Shown here: piece by piece, positions 38,328 to 46,643 of the stretch
Layout: every line of letters begins with the position of its first letter
Position numbering within the stretch: the stretch's first letter is position 1
Source: Tessaracoccus palaemonis
Lineage (GTDB): Bacteria; Actinomycetota; Actinomycetes; Propionibacteriales; Propionibacteriaceae
Direction: 5' to 3'
Assembly: GCF_019316905.1 (NCBI RefSeq)
Contig: NZ_CP079216.1
Location: 2,480,001-2,544,000 of the forward strand
Length of the DNA stretch: 64,000 bases
Notes under the pieces: model-generated
Database searches by the model: none
What the model was told of the DNA's origin: nothing
The model's input: the letters and a program-made list of their open reading frames with translations, nothing else
Position numbers and translations under genes: made by a program

Positions 38328-38537
38328 ATGGCAGTTCGTGAGCGCGTCAGCGAATACAGACGCCGGATGCGGGAACGAGGCTTCCGCCCGGTGCAGGTGT
38401 GGGTGCCAGATGTCCGCACTCCTGCTTTCGCAGCAGAGGCCGAGCGTCAGTCGAAGCTGATCGCCGAGCACGAGAGCGCCACCGACGACCAGGCGTTCAT
38501 TGAAGCCATCTCGGCACCGTGGGATGACGACGAGTGA
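38328..38537 (+). CDS. MazE-like antitoxin, DUF3018 family
   Basis: A 69-residue protein matching DUF3018 antitoxins: [35 protein letters not shown] is the family core, followed by an acidic tail (SAPWDDDE) suited to toxin binding. The ATG at 38328 lies just after a palindromic operator candidate. The stop overlaps the toxin start (GTGA at 38534-38537). Confidence 0.88.
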   Translation: MAVRERVSEYRRRMRERGFRPVQVWVPDVRTPAFAAEAERQSKLIAEHESATDDQAFIEAISAPWDDDE

Positions 38538-38860
38538 TCCGCGGCGAACTATGGACGGTATCCGGAGGCGTCTACGCCTCGAAACCCCGGCCAGCCCTGA
38601 TCTTCCAGGATGACGCCTTTACGGCAACGGCGTCCGTGACGGTACTCCCTCTGACGAGCAGCCTCATCGACACACCCCTGCTGCGCGTGCGTGTCCTGGC
38701 GGGCGAACTGTCAGGGCTCGCCAGGGACAGCGACGTGATGATCGACAAGATCACCACCGTCCGCCGCTCGAACCTCGCCGAGCGGGTCGGCCGGGTGTCG
38801 GCCGAGCAACTGGCAGAGATCGAGCGCGGCGTCATGGCTTTCCTCGGCCTGGCCAGGTAG
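38534..38860 (+). CDS. MazF-family endoribonuclease toxin
   Basis: A 108-residue toxin, partner of the DUF3018 antitoxin. IRGELWTV and [12 protein letters not shown] give the N-terminal MazF strands, [11 protein letters not shown] the next, and [23 protein letters not shown] the C-terminal core. It is distinct from the MazF at 29259, so the window holds two unrelated modules. GTG start set by overlap with the antitoxin. Confidence 0.88.
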   Translation: MIRGELWTVSGGVYASKPRPALIFQDDAFTATASVTVLPLTSSLIDTPLLRVRVLAGELSGLARDSDVMIDKITTVRRSNLAERVGRVSAEQLAEIERGVMAFLGLAR

Positions 38861-38868
38861 GCGTTCGC

Positions 38869-38921
38869 CCTGAGCGAACTATCTAGATATATCTTTGACA
38901 TATCTAGATAGTTCGCTCAGG
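38869..38921. promoter_or_regulatory. 22-bp perfect palindrome, probable PadR operator
   Basis: Bases 38869-38890 and 38900-38921 are exact inverted copies around ATCTTTGAC. Each arm contains TATCTAGATA, itself a palindrome. A TTGACA hexamer (38895-38900) lies in the loop and first base of the right arm, so a promoter for the PadR gene would be covered by a bound dimer. It may double as terminator for the toxin gene, whose stop is 8 bp upstream. Confidence 0.75.
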
Positions 38922-38974
38922 CTAGTGTTGTCGGCGCGGTTGAGCGCCGGAAGACAACACGCAAGGAGTCAGTC

Positions 38975-39631
38975 ATGGAATACGCCATGCACCACCCGTT
39001 CATGGGACGTCGCCCCCAGATGCGCGACCTTTTCGCAGCCAACGAGGTCGACGACGAGCGTCGCCGCCCCCGCGGCGAGGACCGCCGGGGCGGGGGCCGC
39101 GGGCACCGCGGTCACGGCCGCGGCATGGGCCCCGGCTTCGGCATGGGCCCGGGCTTCGGAGGCCCCGGCTTCGGCGGTGGCCGTCCCGGCGGCCGCAAGC
39201 GTCGCGGCGACGTACGCCTCGCGGCCCTCCTGCTGATCGCGGAGGCCCCGCGCAACGGCTACCAGATCATCCAGGAGATCGAGTCCCGCAGCGAGGGCAA
39301 CTGGAAGCCCAGCCCGGGCGCGATCTACCCGGCGCTAAGCCAGCTCGAGGACGAGGGCCTCATCCGGGCCGCCGCCTCCGAGGCCGGCAAGCTCTTCGAG
39401 ATCACCGAGACCGGTGCCGCAGAGGCCGAGGCCGCCAAGGACCGTCCCGCCCCCTGGGAGAACCAGGGCGACGAGAAGGATCCCGTCCACGCCCTCATGC
39501 TGAGCGTCCGCCAGGCCGGTCAGGCCGCGATGGCCATCGCACAGTCAGGCAACCCCGAGCTGATCACCAAGGCCGCCGCCGAGCTCGACGAGCTCAAGCG
39601 CCGCCTGTACCAGTTGCTCGCCGAGAACTGA
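38975..39631 (+). CDS. PadR-family regulator with Gly/Arg-rich N-terminus
   Basis: A 218-residue regulator. The first ~75 residues are low-complexity, His/Arg then Gly-rich (RRGGGRGHRGHGRGMG, then GFG repeats). The PadR winged helix starts near residue 77: RLAALLLIAEAPRNGYQIIQEI and SPGAIYPALSQLEDEGLI. The C-terminal part is a helical dimerisation region. AAGGAG lies 9 nt before the ATG at 38975. The strong upstream palindrome suggests autoregulation. No clear target is adjacent; the next gene is an EamA exporter. Confidence 0.88.
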   Translation: MEYAMHHPFMGRRPQMRDLFAANEVDDERRRPRGEDRRGGGRGHRGHGRGMGPGFGMGPGFGGPGFGGGRPGGRKRRGDVRLAALLLIAEAPRNGYQIIQEIESRSEGNWKPSPGAIYPALSQLEDEGLIRAAASEAGKLFEITETGAAEAEAAKDRPAPWENQGDEKDPVHALMLSVRQAGQAAMAIAQSGNPELITKAAAELDELKRRLYQLLAEN

Positions 39632-39671
39632 TCCACGGCCGGGCCGCCTGAGGGCGGTCCACGCCTGGACC

Positions 39672-39690
39672 GGTGGCCTCACCGGCCACC
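39672..39690 (+). terminator. Short hairpin between padR and the EamA gene
   Basis: GGTGGCC (39672-39678) pairs with GGCCACC (39684-39690). It overlaps the spacer just before an alternative EamA start, so it may act as a weak terminator or attenuator. Confidence 0.4.
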
Positions 39691-39713
39691 CGATGAGGAG
39701 CACACTGGCCCCC

Positions 39714-40610
39714 ATGCCGCTCCGCTCCTCCCTCGCCGCAGTGCTGGTCGCCGCGATCTGGGGCATCAACTTCGTCGTCATCGACCTGGGGCTCGGCGGC
39801 ATGCCGCCCACCCTCTTCGTGGCGCTGCGCTTCGTCGCGGTGCTCGTCCCCGCCATCTTCCTCGTCCCGCGTCCGGTTGCCCGGACGCGGGACGTTGTGC
39901 TGATCGGGTGCTTCATGAGCCTCGGCCAGTTCAGCCTCCTCTACACCGCCATCGCGCTGGGCATGCCCGCCGGCATCGCGTCGCTGGTGCTCCAGGCCCA
40001 GGTCGCGCTGACCGTCGTGTTCGCGGCCCTCGCGCTGCGGGAGCGCCCGACCAGCAGCCAGCTCGTCGGGGTGCTGATCGGAGCCTCAGGCCTGCTGATC
40101 GTCGGGCTCGGCCGCGGCGCGGCGACCCCGGCCGTCGGGTTCCTCGTCACGCTGCTCGCCGCGACGTCATGGGCCATCGGCAACGTCATCGCGCGCCGCG
40201 CCGGGGCCACCGTCGGAGCCGGGCCGCTGTCGGGCCTCTCCATGACCGTCTGGTCCGCGCTGGTCGTGCCGCTCCCCCTGCTGGGGCTGTCGCTGATCCT
40301 CGACGGGCCGGGCGTCGTCTGGGCGTCCCTCACGCACCTGACAACGGCGCAGCTGCTGTCGACGGCCTACACGGCGTGGCTGGCGAGCCTGGTCGGCTAC
40401 GGCATCTGGAACACGCTGCTCGCGCGGCACCCGGCGTCGTCGGTGGTGCCGTTCACCATGCTCGTGCCGCCCGTCGGCATGCTGGCCGCGTGGCTCATCG
40501 AGGGCGAGTCCCCTGCGCCGCTCGAGGTGGTCGGCGGCGTCGTCCTGCTGCTCGGCGTCGCGGTCACCACTGGTGTGCTGCGCCGTCGCATCTTCAGCCG
40601 GGCCGCCTGA
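39714..40610 (+). CDS. EamA-family (DMT) transporter
   Basis: A 298-residue membrane protein of the drug/metabolite transporter superfamily with ten hydrophobic segments in two EamA repeats (VAAIWGINFVVIDLG at the N-terminus, TSWAIGNVIARRAG in the second). Substrates are unknown; members export amino acids or metabolites. Start uncertain: the ATG at 39714 gives the usual N-terminus, while an ATG at 39693 would add seven residues. GAGGAG (39694-39699) is too far for ideal use by the first. Confidence 0.88.
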   Translation: MPLRSSLAAVLVAAIWGINFVVIDLGLGGMPPTLFVALRFVAVLVPAIFLVPRPVARTRDVVLIGCFMSLGQFSLLYTAIALGMPAGIASLVLQAQVALTVVFAALALRERPTSSQLVGVLIGASGLLIVGLGRGAATPAVGFLVTLLAATSWAIGNVIARRAGATVGAGPLSGLSMTVWSALVVPLPLLGLSLILDGPGVVWASLTHLTTAQLLSTAYTAWLASLVGYGIWNTLLARHPASSVVPFTMLVPPVGMLAAWLIEGESPAPLEVVGGVVLLLGVAVTTGVLRRRIFSRAA

Positions 40611-40613
40611 CCG

Positions 40614-41531
40614 TCAGAGCGGCGAGGCCTCGCTCTCGGGCGCCGCGTGGTTGCGGCGCCCGAACTGCACGATCTCCGGGTCGACGATGCCGATGGCGTC
40701 GACGTCCTTGCCGTCGTAGTCGTGGAGGCTGAGGAACAACCGGATGGCGTTGAGGCGGGCACGCTTCTTGTCGTTGGACTTGATGCGGTACCAGGGCGCC
40801 AGGTCGGTGTCGGTGTACTTCAGCATGGCGTTCTTGGCCTCGGTGTAGTCCTCCCAGCGGTCGAGAGACTCCAGGTCCATCGGGGACAGCTTCCACCGTC
40901 GGACGGGGTCGATCTGCCGGATGGCGAAGCGGGTGCGCTGCTCGCGCTGCGTGACGGAGAACCAGAGCTTGGTCACAGTCATGCCCGACTCGATGAGCAT
41001 CTCCTCGAAGACCGGCGCCTGCCGGACGAAGATCTGGTATTCCTCGTCGGTGCAGAAACCCATCACCTTCTCGACGCCCGCCCGGTTGTACCAGGACCTG
41101 TCGAACAGAACGATCTCACCGTTGGTGGGCAGGTGCGCGATATAGCGCTGGAAGTACCACTGGCCGCGCTCGCGCTCGGTCGGCTTCGTCAGCGCGACTG
41201 TGCGCGCGGTGCGCGGGTTGAGGTGCTCGGTGAACCTCTTGATCGCGCCGCCCTTGCCGGCGGCGTCGCGCCCCTCGAACAGAATGATGTGCCGGGTGCC
41301 GCGGTCCTGGGCCGAGTACTGGAACTTCAGCAGCTCGATCTGCAGCTTCCGCTTGGCCGCCTCGTACTCCCTGCGGCCGAGCAGCTCGTCGTACGGGTAG
41401 CGGTCCCGCCAGGTCTCGACGGCCTTGCCCATCGGGTCGATCAGGTACGGGTCCTCGTCGGACAGCCCGGCGAGCTCGTACCCGTCGGCGACGAGCTGGT
41501 CGATGTACTCACGTAGTCCCTGCTGACTCAT
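40614..41531 (-). CDS. ppk2: Polyphosphate kinase 2
   Basis: A 305-residue class I PPK2, which transfers phosphate between polyphosphate and nucleoside diphosphates. Walker A is EGRDAAGKGG (residues 86-95), the Walker B region DRSWYNRAG, and the lid has RTRFAIRQIDPVRRWKLSPMD (in part), all conserved. The protein is soluble. It is convergent with the EamA gene (4 bp between stops) and divergent from tpx. With ppk1 at 55196 the cell has both polymerising and utilising enzymes. Confidence 0.95.
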   Translation of the reverse strand: MSQQGLREYIDQLVADGYELAGLSDEDPYLIDPMGKAVETWRDRYPYDELLGRREYEAAKRKLQIELLKFQYSAQDRGTRHIILFEGRDAAGKGGAIKRFTEHLNPRTARTVALTKPTERERGQWYFQRYIAHLPTNGEIVLFDRSWYNRAGVEKVMGFCTDEEYQIFVRQAPVFEEMLIESGMTVTKLWFSVTQREQRTRFAIRQIDPVRRWKLSPMDLESLDRWEDYTEAKNAMLKYTDTDLAPWYRIKSNDKKRARLNAIRLFLSLHDYDGKDVDAIGIVDPEIVQFGRRNHAAPESEASPL

Positions 41532-41620
41532 GGGTCCAGTTTTCCAGCCATTGGTGAACGCCGCCTGAACTCAGCCCAAACGGATGACCCGGCTGCCCGT
41601 TCACCCAATACCCTGGGGCC

Positions 41621-42118
41621 ATGACTGACATCGGTTTCAAGGGATCCACCGTCCACTCCGTCGGCTCGCTGCCCGAAGTGGGCTCCAAGGCCCCCGACTT
41701 CGAGGTCACCGGCCTCGACTTCTCCCCCATCACCAACGCCGACTTCGCCGGCTCCACGCTCGTCATCAACATCTTCCCGTCGGTCGACACCGGCGTCTGC
41801 GCCATGTCGGTGCGCCGCTTCAACGAACTGGCCGCCGGCCTCGACGGCGTCAAGGTGCTGTGCGTCTCCCGCGACCTGCCGATGGCGCTCGGCCGCTTCT
41901 GCGGCGCCGAGGGCATCGAGAACGTCACCGTCGCCTCAGACTTCCGGACCGACTTCGGCGAGAAGTACGGCGTCACGTTCGCCGATGGCGGCTTCAAGGG
42001 GCTGCTCAGCCGTTCGGTCGTCGTGCTCGACGCTGACGGCACCGTCCTCTACACGCAGCAGGTCGCCGACACCGGCACCGAGCCCGACTACGACGCGGCC
42101 CTGGCGGCCGTCGCCTGA
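41621..42118 (+). CDS. tpx: Thiol peroxidase (atypical 2-Cys peroxiredoxin)
   Basis: A 165-residue Tpx that reduces peroxides with thioredoxin. The peroxidatic Cys60 is in FPSVDTGVCAMSVRRFN, and the resolving Cys94 in RFCGAEGIENV. It is soluble and full length. TACCCT (41609-41614) is 6 nt before the ATG, so the mRNA is probably leaderless, although GGGG lies between them. Confidence 0.96.
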   Translation: MTDIGFKGSTVHSVGSLPEVGSKAPDFEVTGLDFSPITNADFAGSTLVINIFPSVDTGVCAMSVRRFNELAAGLDGVKVLCVSRDLPMALGRFCGAEGIENVTVASDFRTDFGEKYGVTFADGGFKGLLSRSVVVLDADGTVLYTQQVADTGTEPDYDAALAAVA

Positions 42119-42120
42119 CC

Positions 42121-43428
42121 TCAACGCCGACGGGGCAGCTTCAGGGTGTCGCGCGTCGACCTCGCCACGCCGGCGGGGCGCGACGCGCGCACCATGAGCG
42201 CGGCCCCGGCCCATAGGCTGACCACGCCCACCGTCGACAGCGGCGCCCTCACGTCGAACATGGCCCCGTGGTTCCACACCAGCATGGAGCCGGCGATCAT
42301 CACGCAGAACGACAGCAGGGCCAGGTCGCGGTCCTGCTGCTCCCCCAACGGCGGGATGAGCTTGAACTCCACCCAGCCGACGGCCGGCGCGACGACGGAC
42401 AGCACCGCGAGGCCCGCCGCGATCACCAGCGCCTGCGAGAGCAGGAGCCACGACAGGGACGGCACGAACGTCGAGACCGTCAGCAGCGCCATGCCGCCGA
42501 TGGCCAGGCACGGGATGTGCCACAGGTAGATGGTCATCGCCAGCGCGTTGATGGTTCCCACGAGCTTCTCCGCGCGCGGGCGCATGTTCCGCAGCACACC
42601 TGAGCGCTCGACGAGCCCCATCACCGCGGCCTGCGCCACGCCCAGCAGCGCCATCGCCAGCGTCGGCGGGAGGTGGTTCGCCACGGGCATGTTGCCGAAG
42701 CCCACGGCGCTGGGCGGGTAGCCGAACAGGAACACCAGCACTGCGATGCCGCCCGCGGCGAGCCCGAGCAGGATCCAGGTCCTCATCACCGGCCCGGTCC
42801 GGAACCAGCCGCGCTGGTAGCCGATGCCCAGCTGGTGGCACAGCAGCCAGACCAGGAACATGTTCAGCTCGCCGAGCCCGCGCAGCTGATGCCCGAAGAC
42901 GCCGCGGTCGACGATGACGATGGCGACCATGAAGACCACGAGGACCCAGGCGCCGAACCTGTCGTGCAGACGGACCAGGAACGGGGCGAACAGCACGATC
43001 ACCAGGTAGACGGAGATGAACCACAGCAGCCGCATGAAGTGCGTGCTGGCCTGGTAGGCGTAGTCGAAGAAGCCAAGCCACCCCGCCACGCTGGCCACCA
43101 CGGCGAAGAACGTCACGAACAGCGTGAGCCCGCCAGTCAGCCGTCTGCCCCGGTTGGCCAGGTAATGCGAGAACCCGGTGCCGCGCGCGTACATCTTGTC
43201 GACGATCAACGCGTTCGCGAAGCCCCCGCAGACGAAGAAGGCCGGCATGGCCATCAGGAGCCACGAGGCGAAGAACACCCACGACGGCGGGGACCACTGC
43301 GTGATGTAGAGAGACCCGTCGAGGGTCAGGTGAGCGGTGTAGAGGAGGCCGTGAAAGACCACGACGATCAGCACCGAGAGCGCGCGGGTGACGTCGACCG
43401 TGTGGTTCCGTCCGATCTCCGCGCTCAC
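42121..43428 (-). CDS. Membrane acyltransferase, acyltransferase-3 family
   Basis: A 435-residue protein with about ten or eleven hydrophobic helices. The N-terminal HTVDVTRALSVLIVVVFHGL carries the Arg and His typical of acyltransferase-3 enzymes that O-acylate cell-surface sugars, lipids or secondary metabolites. It is convergent with tpx (2 bp between stops). GTG at 43428 with CATGCT 6 nt upstream. The acceptor is unknown. Confidence 0.82.
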   Translation of the reverse strand: MSAEIGRNHTVDVTRALSVLIVVVFHGLLYTAHLTLDGSLYITQWSPPSWVFFASWLLMAMPAFFVCGGFANALIVDKMYARGTGFSHYLANRGRRLTGGLTLFVTFFAVVASVAGWLGFFDYAYQASTHFMRLLWFISVYLVIVLFAPFLVRLHDRFGAWVLVVFMVAIVIVDRGVFGHQLRGLGELNMFLVWLLCHQLGIGYQRGWFRTGPVMRTWILLGLAAGGIAVLVFLFGYPPSAVGFGNMPVANHLPPTLAMALLGVAQAAVMGLVERSGVLRNMRPRAEKLVGTINALAMTIYLWHIPCLAIGGMALLTVSTFVPSLSWLLLSQALVIAAGLAVLSVVAPAVGWVEFKLIPPLGEQQDRDLALLSFCVMIAGSMLVWNHGAMFDVRAPLSTVGVVSLWAGAALMVRASRPAGVARSTRDTLKLPRRR

Positions 43429-43450
43429 CCGGCAAGCATGCCAGAGGCTC

Positions 43451-44464
43451 TCACGCCGTCTCGCGCACCACCAGCTCCGTCGGCAGGATGACGGAGTCGA
43501 CCTCGCGCCCGTCGATCCCTGCGAGGACCAGCTCGACCATGGCGCGCGAGATCTCGGCCCACGGCTGCCTCATGGTGGTCAACGGCGGGTCGTGGCTCTC
43601 CGCGAGCCCGGAATCGTCGAAGCCAGCCACCGCGACGTCGCCCGGCACCGAGTAGCCGGCGTGGCGCAGCGCGGTGATGGCTCCGACCGCGATGATGTCG
43701 GAGGCCGCGAACACGGCGTCCGGGGCCCCGGAGCGCTCGAGGATCCGGGCCATCGCCCTGCCCCCGGCTTCGCTGGAGTAGGTGTCCTGCTCCACGAGGG
43801 CCGGGTCGAACAGTGTCCCCATCTCGGCCCGGAAACCGTCGAGGCGGTAGCGCCCGCCGGGCGTGTCGTTCGGCCCGGTGATGATCGCGATGCGGCGATG
43901 CCCCTTGTCGAGAAGGTACCGGGTCATGATGCGGGCCGATCCGGCCTCATCGACGGCTACCGTGGGGATCTCGCTCTCCAGCCCGAGCGGGCTGCCGGTG
44001 CTCACCGTCGGCACCCTGGCAGCCAGCAGGGAGAGCAAGAGTGGGTTCGCCTCGTGAGAGGAGATCAGCATGACGCCGTCCACGTGCCCGGCGCGCACGA
44101 AACGCTCGACGTTCTTCCGCTCTGCCTCGGTGTCGGCGATGACCAGCACGAGTGTCTTGTCGTGCTGTGCCAGCGCCTCGGTGGCTCCCCGCAGCAGTCG
44201 CGCGAACGTCGGGTCGGAGAAGAGCAGGTGGTGCGGCTCGGTCAGCAGGAACGCGACGGAGTCGGCGCGGCCGGTTGCCAGCGAGCGGGCGGCGTGGTTG
44301 GCCGTGTATCCCGTCCGGGCGACGGCGGCCTCCACCGCTGCACGCGCCTCGGGAGAGACCCAGTGACCGCCGTTGAGGACGCGCGAGACCGTGCCATACG
44401 AGACGCCCGCCACCGCGGCGACGTCCCGGATGGTCAGCCTCTTCGCCTGGCCTTGTCCCGTCAC
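43451..44464 (-). CDS. LacI-family repressor of the beta-galactosidase operon
   Basis: A 337-residue regulator with N-terminal TIRDVAAVAGVSYGTVSRVLNGGHWVS as helix-turn-helix and ligand domain ending GFDDSGLAESHDPPLTTMRQP. It is divergent from the GH42-MalEFG operon, and two matching palindromic sites lie in the shared spacer. GTG start at 44464, supported by TAGAGT 7 nt upstream; the open frame beyond it covers the operator. Galactoside-type inducer is inferred. Confidence 0.9.
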   Translation of the reverse strand: MTGQGQAKRLTIRDVAAVAGVSYGTVSRVLNGGHWVSPEARAAVEAAVARTGYTANHAARSLATGRADSVAFLLTEPHHLLFSDPTFARLLRGATEALAQHDKTLVLVIADTEAERKNVERFVRAGHVDGVMLISSHEANPLLLSLLAARVPTVSTGSPLGLESEIPTVAVDEAGSARIMTRYLLDKGHRRIAIITGPNDTPGGRYRLDGFRAEMGTLFDPALVEQDTYSSEAGGRAMARILERSGAPDAVFAASDIIAVGAITALRHAGYSVPGDVAVAGFDDSGLAESHDPPLTTMRQPWAEISRAMVELVLAGIDGREVDSVILPTELVVRETA

Positions 44465-44505
44465 GCAGCGCACTCTACCCCGTTGCCGGGAGCTTCCGCT
44501 TCTTC

Positions 44506-44587
44506 TGTAACGGGTCACAGTTTGGTAACGCCACTCGACATCTGCAGCGCTCACATTCTAGTATTGCGAGCGTTGTAACCGGTCACA
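44506..44587. promoter_or_regulatory. Paired LacI operators in the lacI/bga spacer
   Basis: TGTAACGGGTCACA (44506-44519) and TGTAACCGGTCACA (44574-44587) are near-palindromes, both followed by GTTTG, 68 bp apart (about six and a half turns). One lies near the lacI promoter and the other just after TAGTAT (44560-44565), a possible -10 for the beta-galactosidase gene. A looping repressor would fit the spacing loosely. Confidence 0.75.
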
Positions 44588-44623
44588 GTTTGACCGCGCT
44601 CTGACCCGAGGATGTGTCTGTCT

Positions 44624-46612
44624 ATGACTTCCATGCCCTGGCCCGGTGGGATCGCCTACGGAGGCGACTACAACCCCGAGCAGTGGCCCCGCCACGTGTG
44701 GCGCGAGGACGTCGCGCTGATGCGCGAGGCCGGCGTGAACCTGGTGAGCGTCGGCATCTTCTCCTGGGCCCTGATCGAGACCTCCGAGGGGGTCTTCGAC
44801 TTCGCGTGGCTCGACGAGATCATCGACCTGCTGCACACCAACGGCATCAGCGTCGACCTCGGCACCCCCACCGCCTCCCCGCCCGCCTGGTTCTTCGCCA
44901 CGTACCCCGAGGCGCGGGCCGTGAACGCCGACGGGGTCCCGATGGGCTTCGGCGCGCGCGGCATGGCGTCGCACTCGTCCCCGGCCTACCGTGCCGCCGC
45001 CACCCGCATCGCGGGAGAGCTGGCGCGCCGCTACGCCGACCACCCCGCCGTGGTCATGTGGCACATCCACAACGAGTACGGCGTGCCCGTCGGCGAGGAC
45101 TTCTCCGACGCCTCCAAGCTCGCCTGGCGCGAATGGCTGCAGGCCCGCCACGGCGACCTCGACGGCCTCAACGCCGCCTGGGGCACCGCCTTCTGGAGCC
45201 AGCACTACGGGTCCTGGGAGCACGTGGGCGTCCCCGCCACCGCACCGTCGGTCATCAACCCTGGCATGCTGCTCGACTGGGCGCGATTCACCGACCACCA
45301 GCTGCGCGAGTGCTTCATCGCGGAGCGCACGGCCATCCGCGAGCACGCCACGCAGCCCGTCACCACCAACTTCATGGCGAACCAGCACGGCGGCTGCGAC
45401 CTGTGGGCGTGGGCCCGCGAGGTCGACATCGTCTCGGACGACCACTACCTGTGGGCGGCCGACGAGGAGGCCGAGATCGGGCTGGCCATCGCGGCAGACC
45501 TGACGCGCTCCGTCGGCGGCGGCAACCCGTGGATCCTGATGGAGCACTCCACGTCGGCGGTGAACTGGCAGCCGCGCAACATCGCCAAGCGACCGGGCGA
45601 GATGGCCCGCAACTCTCTGTCGCACCTGGGCCGCGGCGCCGACGGCATCCTGTTCTTCCAGTGGCGCGCAGGCCGCTCCGGGGCGGAGAAGTTCCACTCG
45701 GCGATGCTGCCGCACGCGGGCACGGAGTCCCGCGTGTTCCGCGAGGTCGTCGACCTGGGCGCCAAGCTCGGCAGGCTCGCCGAGGTGCGCGGCTCCCGCG
45801 TCGTCTCGCAGGCCGCGATCCTGTGGGACTACGAGTCGCACTGGGCCCAGGGCCTCGAGTGGCGTCCCTCCGAGGACCTCGGCGCCCTCGAGCGCACCCG
45901 CGCCTACTACGAGCGCCTGTGGCGCGACGGCATCACCATCGACTTCGCGCACCCCGACCAGGACCTCAGCGCGTACCCGCTGGTCATCGCGCCGGCGCAG
46001 TACCTCCTCACCCTCGAGCAGGCCGCGAAGCTCAACGCCTACGTCGAGGCCGGAGGCACGCTGGTCGTGTCGTACTTCTCCGCCGTCGTCGATGAGAATG
46101 ACCGGGTCCACGAGGGCGGCTTCCTGCGGCCCCTCGAGCCGGCGCTGGGCGTCTGGGTCGAGGAGCACCTCCCCATGCGCGAGCACGCCGTCGGCGCCGT
46201 CGAGCTCGACGGGTACCAGCTGAACGTCGACGTGTGGCAGGAACACCTCGTGGTGACCGGCGCCGACATCGTCGGCACCTACACCGCTGGCCCCGGCCGC
46301 GGCCTGGCAGCCGTGACCCGGAACGCGCACGGCAGCGGCACCGGCTGGTACGTCAGCACGCGTCCCGACGCAGAGGGCCTGCGGGCCGTCATGCAGCGCG
46401 TCTACGCCGACGCGGGCATCGTTCCGCTCGACCTGCCGCGCGGCGTCGAGGCCGTCACGCGACGCGGCGAGTCGGCCGACTACCTCGTCGCGATCAACCA
46501 TTCCGAGGCCACCGTCGAGATCCCTGCCGAGGGGACCGACCTCCTGACCGGGGACGCCGTCGCCGGTCTCCTCACCCTGCCGGGCGGCGGCGTCGCCGTC
46601 GTCCGGGTTTGA
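44624..46612 (+). CDS. Beta-galactosidase, GH42
   Basis: A 662-residue cytoplasmic GH42 enzyme. GGDYNPEQW marks the N-terminus, the acid/base Glu is in HIHNEYG near residue 148, and the nucleophile Glu in ILMEHST near 307. The trimerisation and C-terminal beta domains follow. The ATG at 44624 is preferred because GAGGA lies 11 nt upstream; an in-frame ATG at 44612 overlaps that site. First gene of the bga-malEFG-like operon, so it should split the sugar imported by the adjacent ABC transporter. Confidence 0.94.
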   Translation: MTSMPWPGGIAYGGDYNPEQWPRHVWREDVALMREAGVNLVSVGIFSWALIETSEGVFDFAWLDEIIDLLHTNGISVDLGTPTASPPAWFFATYPEARAVNADGVPMGFGARGMASHSSPAYRAAATRIAGELARRYADHPAVVMWHIHNEYGVPVGEDFSDASKLAWREWLQARHGDLDGLNAAWGTAFWSQHYGSWEHVGVPATAPSVINPGMLLDWARFTDHQLRECFIAERTAIREHATQPVTTNFMANQHGGCDLWAWAREVDIVSDDHYLWAADEEAEIGLAIAADLTRSVGGGNPWILMEHSTSAVNWQPRNIAKRPGEMARNSLSHLGRGADGILFFQWRAGRSGAEKFHSAMLPHAGTESRVFREVVDLGAKLGRLAEVRGSRVVSQAAILWDYESHWAQGLEWRPSEDLGALERTRAYYERLWRDGITIDFAHPDQDLSAYPLVIAPAQYLLTLEQAAKLNAYVEAGGTLVVSYFSAVVDENDRVHEGGFLRPLEPALGVWVEEHLPMREHAVGAVELDGYQLNVDVWQEHLVVTGADIVGTYTAGPGRGLAAVTRNAHGSGTGWYVSTRPDAEGLRAVMQRVYADAGIVPLDLPRGVEAVTRRGESADYLVAINHSEATVEIPAEGTDLLTGDAVAGLLTLPGGGVAVVRV

Positions 46613-46643
46613 CCACAGTTAAGAACCGGAAGGAAACACGAAG

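Noticed and set aside
44558-46501. A 647-codon minus-strand frame opposite the GH42 gene
   Set aside because: Antisense shadow with composition typical of mirror frames and no recognisable motif.
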